From Halobacteroidaceae bacterium (GTDB lineage: Bacteria; Bacillota; Halanaerobiia; B1SED10-174): a DNA stretch of 9,937 nt. Position 1 is the stretch's first letter, and every line of letters starts with the position of its first letter. The position numbers were made by a program, and so were the translations under genes. The DNA is taken from NCBI GenBank assembly GCA_003550445.1, contig PUKG01000269.1, forward strand, positions 1 through 9,937, in the 5' to 3' direction. A model generated the notes under the pieces. That model saw only the letters and a program-made list of their open reading frames with translations, had not been told where the DNA came from and searched no databases. Positions 5,936 to 9,937 of the stretch are shown piece by piece.

Positions 5936-7239
5936 GATATACCTTCGTAGTTGGGTTGCACTCGACCCACACCTTTTATCCCTGCCAGATCGATTATCCG
6001 TATCCCGGAATCCAGCCACTCCCGAACCTGGTCCGTATCCACCGCAGGATGATTAACCAAAATCAGGTCTGCTTCCCTCAGATCGGCCAATGAACTTGTC
6101 ATCAGAGAGCGCAGGTGTCCAAGCGCCGCTTCCACCATGGCCTTGTTGGCCCCTATCAAATTGTCCGGGTCCACGTGGGGATCAAAAATAAGCAGTCTGG
6201 CCCCCTCACCAATCAGACGCTTGGCCACCTCCACGTAGGGACTCTCGCGCATGTCGTCCGTATTGGGCTTGAATGCCAGCCCGACCATGCCTATCGTCTT
6301 TGGCTGATAAGCGCAGATCCGATCCACAAGGCTCTCTATCTGAATTTTGTTGCTTTCCAATACTGCCTGGAACATAGGGGTGGGTATGGAGTTAAGGCTG
6401 GCATAACGCAATATGGCCCGCAGATCCTTTGGCAGACAGGAGCCTCCGAATGCGAACCCCGGTCGCAGATACTTGGGGCTGATGTTCAGCTTGGTGTCGG
6501 AGCAGAAGACCTCTGCTACACGGCGGGAGTCTAAACCGGCTTTTCGCGCGATAGCGCCCATTTCGTTGGCAAAGGTAATCTTCAGGGCGTGAAAGAGGTT
6601 GTCACAATACTTGACCATTTCCGCTTCCCTGAGGGAGATTCGGTAAAACGGTGCGTCAAATCCTTTGTAAAGCTCCCAAAGCGGATCGCCAGCACCCGGG
6701 ATCTGCTCTCCAACAACTATTTTGGGCGGATCGTCAAAGTCCGCAATAGCCGTAGATTCGCGCAGGAATTCAGGATGAATCACTGCGTCAAAATCCTCTC
6801 CGCATTTCAGTCCCGAAGCCTCTTCCAGCACCGGGATAACTTTGCCGTCCATACTTCCAGGAAGCACGGTGCTGCGCAGTACCACTAGAGGCCTGGAGCC
6901 CGTCGTAAACATTGCTCTGCCAATCTGCTCCGCTACTGCTTCAACGTGCGAAAGATCTAAACCTCGGTCCAAAGAGGAAGGTGTGCCCACACATATCCAA
7001 ACCATATCCGCATCCCGCACACCTTCGCCGGGATCCAGGGAAGCAGTAAGACGGCCGCTTTTATGCCCGGATTCCAGAAGTTCCTGCACCCCGGGCTCCT
7101 GTACTGGTGTGATTCCTGCCTGCATGGACCTGACTTTGGTTTCCACTGCATCCACCCCAACCACCACGTGTCCCTCGCGCACCAAGCAGGCAGCGCTTAC
7201 AGTGCCAACGTATCCAAGACCGAAAATCCCTATTCTCAT
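5929..7239 (-). CDS. UDP-glucose/GDP-mannose dehydrogenase family, AlgD-like GDP-mannose 6-dehydrogenase
   Basis: This cytoplasmic NAD-dependent enzyme oxidises C6 of a nucleotide sugar in two steps to give a uronate donor. Numbered from the ATG at 7239 (436 residues), it shows the dinucleotide-binding IGIFGLGYVGTV at 4-15, WICVGTPS at 81-88, RSTVLPG at 122-128, EFLRESTAI at 157-165, the catalytic loop FGGSCLPKD with Cys268, and GLAFKPNTDDMRESP at 320-334. Several features point to GDP-mannose dehydrogenase (AlgD) rather than UDP-glucose dehydrogenase: the FLRESTAI stretch, KLNISPKYLRPGFAFGGSCL around the active site, and the C-terminal YEGISW, which resembles the EGICW ending of AlgD. The product would then be GDP-mannuronate. 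An ATG two codons upstream (7245) is also possible; I prefer 7239 because the protein then begins MRIGIFG as usual and the spacing to the GGGA site is better. It starts only 18 nt after the stop of the preceding glycosyltransferase. Confidence 0.93.
   Translation of the reverse strand: MRIGIFGLGYVGTVSAACLVREGHVVVGVDAVETKVRSMQAGITPVQEPGVQELLESGHKSGRLTASLDPGEGVRDADMVWICVGTPSSLDRGLDLSHVEAVAEQIGRAMFTTGSRPLVVLRSTVLPGSMDGKVIPVLEEASGLKCGEDFDAVIHPEFLRESTAIADFDDPPKIVVGEQIPGAGDPLWELYKGFDAPFYRISLREAEMVKYCDNLFHALKITFANEMGAIARKAGLDSRRVAEVFCSDTKLNISPKYLRPGFAFGGSCLPKDLRAILRYASLNSIPTPMFQAVLESNKIQIESLVDRICAYQPKTIGMVGLAFKPNTDDMRESPYVEVAKRLIGEGARLLIFDPHVDPDNLIGANKAMVEAALGHLRSLMTSSLADLREADLILVNHPAVDTDQVREWLDSGIRIIDLAGIKGVGRVQPNYEGISW
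5936..5949 (-). promoter_or_regulatory. Ribosome binding site fixing the GTG start of the lyase gene
   Basis: GAAGG followed by 6 nt (TATATC) and then GTG lies inside the last codons of the dehydrogenase gene. The GTG overlaps its TGG-TAG ending, an arrangement typical of translational coupling. It argues against the longer reading frame that begins at 6019. Confidence 0.6.
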
Positions 7240-7257
7240 GATCATTGTTCCCAGGTT

Positions 7258-8376
7258 TCAAAGGTCAAAAATTTCCTTAAGTCTTGCATCCCATGAGTGT
7301 TCCCGGACAGCCAGTTCTCTTCCCGCCTGTCCCATGTACTGCCGCAAAGGTGGATTCTTATAGAGGTTGATCAGTCTGTCAGCAAGTTCTGATGAATCCC
7401 CCACATTAAAGAAGAGCGCACATTCTCTACCTTCCAGGAGTTCTCTTGTCTGAGGTGTACAGGCAGTGAGGATGGGACGTGCTGCAGCCAGGTATTCGAA
7501 AAGCTTGATGGGAGATTGATATAGATATTTCTTACTGGTAGTGTACACTAAAACATCCATTCCCAGCAGGTATCCTGGCATCTGGGTGAAAGGAACAGCC
7601 CCATGGAAAGTTATATTTTCAATCCCCCTGGCCTCACTTTCTAACTGGCGGCGGTAAGGACCCTCTCCATAAATATGAATATGGATTCCCTGATTTTGGA
7701 CCCTCTGTCCGGCCTGGATGAGGGTCTCCAGGCCGTAGTCCGCCTTAAGCACCCCGGCATAGCCTACATTCATATATTGCGAAGTCTCCGGCATGACAGG
7801 AGATACATTGAACCTTTCTGGGTACACCCCGTTCAAAACAACCCTGATGTCGCCGTGTTCTCTGTGTGCCAGTAGGTTCTGAATATAGTCACGCAGTGAG
7901 CTGGAGATGCACACCACCCGCTCCGGGCACCTCAAAGCCATTCGGTCCACCGGCCTCAAAAAAGAGCGCCACTGACTTCCCAGGCTGTTCACTTCAAGTA
8001 CCAGGGGTGTATTTCCCAGGATTCTTTTTGCTGCCGGAATCCAGGGAGCAAAGCTGGCGGAATACCGCATATAGCATCCGCCATAATTTCCTTTCTGGAC
8101 AGCAGAGCGCAGCCGAGAGAGCAGCCTGATGGCCCAAATCTGACGCATAACCTGGATATGGCTTTTTAGAGGCACTATGTCCTTAACTATTCCGTTAAGT
8201 TCCAATATTTCGTGCGGTTCCTCGGCGATTACGCGTACCTGGATGCTACGGCTGGCCAGTGCATTCAGGATGCCTGCAGCATGGGCCACATGCCCTCCGC
8301 ATCCGCTGTACTGCGAGAAAAACCCAGGATAAGGCAGGACATAGAGACAATTTCTATTATGATTCAGGTTAAGCAT
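7258..8376 (-). CDS. GT4-family glycosyltransferase
   Basis: This 372-residue GT-B fold glycosyltransferase is predicted to act in the cytoplasm on a lipid-linked glycan. The N-terminal domain has YVLPYPGFFSQYSGCGGHVA (12-31), the usual glycine-rich acceptor-side loop, and EVNSLGSQW (128-136). CISSSLRDY (156-164) and VLNGVYPERF (180-189) lie at the domain junction. The donor domain shows GYAGVLKADYGLETLIQA (205-222), IYGEGPYRRQLE (235-246), FHGAVPF (257-263) and SPIKLFEYLAAARPILTA (288-305), which holds the conserved glutamate E294 of the GT4 family. A stop codon directly precedes the ATG at 8376, so the start cannot lie further upstream; it has no clear ribosome site of its own. The 146-nt gap before it holds a weak promoter-like TTGGCC / TTATAT pair and no gene I recognise. 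This is probably the first gene of the tightly packed block down to 2931. Sugar specificity is unknown. Confidence 0.92.
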   Translation of the reverse strand: MLNLNHNRNCLYVLPYPGFFSQYSGCGGHVAHAAGILNALASRSIQVRVIAEEPHEILELNGIVKDIVPLKSHIQVMRQIWAIRLLSRLRSAVQKGNYGGCYMRYSASFAPWIPAAKRILGNTPLVLEVNSLGSQWRSFLRPVDRMALRCPERVVCISSSLRDYIQNLLAHREHGDIRVVLNGVYPERFNVSPVMPETSQYMNVGYAGVLKADYGLETLIQAGQRVQNQGIHIHIYGEGPYRRQLESEARGIENITFHGAVPFTQMPGYLLGMDVLVYTTSKKYLYQSPIKLFEYLAAARPILTACTPQTRELLEGRECALFFNVGDSSELADRLINLYKNPPLRQYMGQAGRELAVREHSWDARLKEIFDL

Positions 8377-8522
8377 TTAAAATATGGTTTTGCACTCATT
8401 ATCTCCAATATAAGTGATTAAACTTATAAAAGGCCAAATATTTAATTCCCTGTTCCGGATTGTAATCGGATTTAACGTTACAACAGATGAACCGTTTTCA
8501 AAACGCTTGGTTTCTGGCTATA

Positions 8523-9446
8523 TTATTGGATCTTTCTCCAGGAGTAGCCATAAAGCAGCAACAAAGGCCAGCAGATTATATTGGCCAGAATTGCGTAACG
8601 TTTAGGCAACCCGCTTCGATGGGCCTTTTTGGGATCCAGCACAAAACTTCCCTTCATTCTCATATGGTTTCCGCCAATATTATGGCTTATTTTAAAGGGC
8701 TCCTGCTCTTTTATTTTCCTTTTTATTTCATCAAGGGAAACATCTATGAATTTTTCTATTTTTTCCACTTCTTCAATAGGCTGCCTGATCAAATCCTCAT
8801 AGTGTATTCTTAAGTATTTATCAGGGTGGATCATGCGTATTGCTTCCACTAGAAGATTGCCAGCCAGCCAACTCGAGGCGCTCAGTAACAGATAAGGTCC
8901 ATACCAGCGGCGCGGTTGCAGGCGTTTTCTGAGATAATTCAGTCCGCTGCCCTTATTCAGCCGTCTGTAGTCGCTCTGTAAGACATTAACAGGATGCCGG
9001 ATCAGATGAATAACCCTGGATTCAGGGACGAAGCGAAGCAAGAAAATCGCCCTTGTTATCTCCTTGGAAGAGTCCACAATCCTCTTTTGCTGAGATTGAC
9101 TTAAGGAATCGGCGATATGCTCACAATAGCGCCTGAGCCTCTTTACCCATTTGGTTTCGGAAGTAGCAAGTATAGTTGCCGGCAACCGCGAGATATGAGC
9201 CTGTCTCAATGACTCCTGGACTGCATCATCCCAGGAAGCACCGGCTCTTTCTTCGAACCGTATGCGAACATCTCTCCAATAGCTGCAGTTCTTGAATTTC
9301 TCCCCGCAACTGCACTTGGCTTCGTATCGTCCCATGCCGGCAACAAGCTCGCCCACGCTTTGGATATCACTGGCGTTCCCCAGCATGATATCCAGCATTG
9401 TAGAACCGCTATGCCCGCGACCACTGATATATATCCAGGAAGTCAT
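8523..9446 (-). CDS. PAPS-dependent sulfotransferase family protein
   Basis: Numbered from the ATG at 9446 (307 residues), the protein begins MTSWIYISGRGHSGSTMLD. The GRGHSGST loop (9-16) is the 5'-phosphosulfate-binding P-loop of sulfotransferases. A CSCGEKFKNCSYW motif (45-57), with three cysteines, is a pattern I recognise from bacterial members and could bind a metal. The segment DSSKEITRAIFLL...SRVIHLIRHPVNVLQSDYRR (125-162) carries the 3'-phosphate-binding region with RHP. YLRIHYEDLIRQP (211-223) and SHNIGGNHMRM (254-264) are also typical. It would transfer sulfate from PAPS to a hydroxyl of a carbohydrate, lipid or small molecule; here a sugar of the exopolysaccharide is the likely acceptor, by context only. 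The start is uncertain: ATG 9497 and TTG 9560 are also in frame, none has a good ribosome site, and the region above 9554 belongs to a dispersed repeat. I favour 9446 because family members usually begin just before the P-loop. No membrane anchor is evident. Confidence 0.87.
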   Translation of the reverse strand: MTSWIYISGRGHSGSTMLDIMLGNASDIQSVGELVAGMGRYEAKCSCGEKFKNCSYWRDVRIRFEERAGASWDDAVQESLRQAHISRLPATILATSETKWVKRLRRYCEHIADSLSQSQQKRIVDSSKEITRAIFLLRFVPESRVIHLIRHPVNVLQSDYRRLNKGSGLNYLRKRLQPRRWYGPYLLLSASSWLAGNLLVEAIRMIHPDKYLRIHYEDLIRQPIEEVEKIEKFIDVSLDEIKRKIKEQEPFKISHNIGGNHMRMKGSFVLDPKKAHRSGLPKRYAILANIICWPLLLLYGYSWRKIQ

Positions 9447-9553
9447 ATAGCTGATGCTGCTGAAGATAGAAAAAACATGTTTATTGTTCTGGTTCATCCG
9501 GCTAAAGCGTACATAGCCGGGAAAAGGCTTAAAGCCATGCTGAATGTAGGTTT

Positions 9554-9587
9554 GGGCCAAGGCATAAGAAATTATTGTCTCTCGCCC
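9554..9587 (+). repeat. 34-bp dispersed direct repeat, right copy
   Basis: This is the partner of 233-266 (28 of 34 identical, no gaps, same orientation). It ends exactly where the first GGCAC...GTGCC element of the right-hand repeat region begins. The longest reading frame of the sulfotransferase, from TTG 9560, would start inside it, which argues for a later start codon. Confidence 0.6.
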
Positions 9588-9691
9588 CCAGGCACTTATC
9601 TATTAATGCTTCGCCTGTTCACCTTTTATCAAATCAGAGAAGTCTTGCGCTATGAGCTATTCATCTACCCTGAGATATGTGCCGGGCAGGC
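9586..9691. repeat. Palindromic-ended element, copy 1 of tandem pair
   Basis: It begins CCCCAGGCACTTATC and ends CTGAGATATGTGCCGGGCAGGC. The ends pair imperfectly as inverted repeats (GGCACTTATC against GATATGTGCC). The distance from GGCAC to GTGCC is 93 nt. The right end is identical to that of copy 2 over 22 bases, and the interior shares blocks such as TTATCAAA and ATGAGC at the same relative positions. Confidence 0.7.
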
Positions 9692-9733
9692 GCTCGAAGA
9701 CTCCGCTTGAGCTTGGGAGAAGTGAGAAGTCAT

Positions 9734-9766
9734 TTTTTCATTCCTGCGAGTTGCAGTAATGAAAAA
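9734..9766. repeat. REP-like hairpin between the two elements
   Basis: The arm TTTTTCATTCCTGC (9734-9747) pairs with GCAGTAATGAAAAA (9753-9766) at 13 of 14 positions around a 5-nt loop (GAGTT). The CATTCCTGCGAG core resembles extragenic palindromes common in proteobacteria. The T-run is in the upstream arm, so it is not an intrinsic terminator in either direction. Confidence 0.65.
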
Positions 9767-9779
9767 GGTTCTACCGCCC

Positions 9780-9885
9780 CCCGGCACTTATCATTTACGA
9801 ATAGTTTGCTTATACACTGGTTATCAAAGCATAGAAAAATTATGCAATGAGCATGCACCTTTCCTGAGATATGTGCCGGGCAGGC
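9780..9885. repeat. Palindromic-ended element, copy 2 of tandem pair
   Basis: It begins CCCGGCACTTATC and ends with CTGAGATATGTGCCGGGCAGGC, as in copy 1. GGCAC to GTGCC spans 95 nt. The two copies start 192 nt apart. The outer 10-22 bases are well conserved while the middle has diverged, which suggests that the ends are the functional part, as expected of a mobile or structured element. Confidence 0.7.
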
Positions 9886-9900
9886 AGGCGGGGAGCTTGT

Positions 9901-9933
9901 TATTCATAGCCACCGGCTCGGTGGATATGAATA
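9901..9933. repeat. Hairpin at right window edge
   Basis: TATTCATAGCCACCG (9901-9915) pairs with CGGTGGATATGAATA (9919-9933) at 14 of 15 positions with a 3-nt loop (GCT). What follows is cut off after 4 nt, so I cannot tell whether a T-run makes it a terminator of a gene to the left or right, or whether it is another repeat unit. Confidence 0.6.
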
Positions 9934-9937
9934 TTAG

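Larger units (their letters stand above)
9561..9937. other. Repeat island, no gene seen
   Basis: Upstream of the sulfotransferase gene I find no credible reading frame on either strand. The stretch is filled by two related palindromic-ended elements (9586-9691 and 9780-9885), a hairpin between them (9734-9766), and a further hairpin at the window edge (9901-9933). I cannot point to a convincing promoter for the sulfotransferase gene; any promoter would have to lie within or between these repeats. Confidence 0.7.

Noticed and set aside
5936..6019. N-terminal extension of the lyase to ATG 6019
   Set aside because: These 28 codons lie inside the dehydrogenase coding region and do not resemble the family. 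A good ribosome site and GTG at 5935 explain the start better.
5929..7239. Annotation as a plain UDP-glucose 6-dehydrogenase
   Set aside because: The active-site neighbourhood and C-terminal ending fit AlgD better. UDP-glucose specificity is kept as a lesser alternative rather than the call.
8364..8399. Possible 11-residue leader peptide overlapping the start of the GT4 gene
   Set aside because: GGAG precedes ATG 8399 by only 3 nt and the peptide has no regulatory codon pattern. It could give translational coupling, but the evidence is too thin for a feature.
8377..8522. Possible gene or relic between the sulfotransferase and the GT4 gene
   Set aside because: No frame on either strand gives recognisable protein similarity, and the stretch is AT-rich and looks like ordinary spacer.
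9586..9885. CRISPR-like array
   Set aside because: There are only two diverged copies with internal symmetry and an irregular interior, not short identical repeats with unique spacers.

Overview
The window is an exopolysaccharide / surface-glycan locus read entirely from the minus strand, so transcription runs from right to left. The organism looks like a Gram-negative bacterium of moderate GC. A partial gene at the left edge resembles a short protein family I associate with Desulfovibrionales, so a sulfate-reducing deltaproteobacterium (Desulfobacterota) is my tentative guess, not a demonstrated assignment.

Layout in transcription order: a repeat-rich stretch without genes (about 9561-9937); a PAPS-type sulfotransferase (9446 to 8523); a GT4 glycosyltransferase (8376 to 7258); an AlgD-like GDP-mannose/UDP-glucose dehydrogenase (7239 to 5929); a heparinase II/III-family polysaccharide lyase (5935 to 4112); a second GT4 glycosyltransferase of the PEP-CTERM/exosortase-associated type (4115 to 2931); a degenerate 5' fragment of a mannose-1-phosphate guanylyltransferase (manC/cpsB-like, about 2838 to 2600); a WecA/MraY-family glycosyl-1-phosphate transferase with an extra membrane domain (2451 to 763); a second repeat-rich spacer (about 181-762); and the start of an unrelated small gene leaving the window at the left edge (144 to 1). 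The dehydrogenase, lyase and second glycosyltransferase overlap by 7 and 4 nt and follow the first glycosyltransferase after a very short gap, so 8376 to 2931 is one translationally coupled operon.

How the genes fit together (inference): the WecA-like enzyme would load the first sugar phosphate onto undecaprenyl phosphate, the two GT4 enzymes would extend the chain, the AlgD-like enzyme would supply a uronic acid donor (GDP-mannuronate is the best guess), the lyase would trim or clear a uronate-containing polymer, and the sulfotransferase could add sulfate. The product would be an acidic, possibly sulfated polymer. No polymerase, flippase or export gene is in the window. The GDP-mannose synthase at this site is dead, so GDP-mannose would have to come from elsewhere.

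The most interesting non-obvious signals are the manC relic in the 2452-2930 gap, and a set of palindromic repeats on both sides of the cluster. These include three elements whose GGCAC...GTGCC ends lie 93-95 nt apart, and a 34-bp direct repeat (28/34 identical) at 233-266 and 9554-9587.
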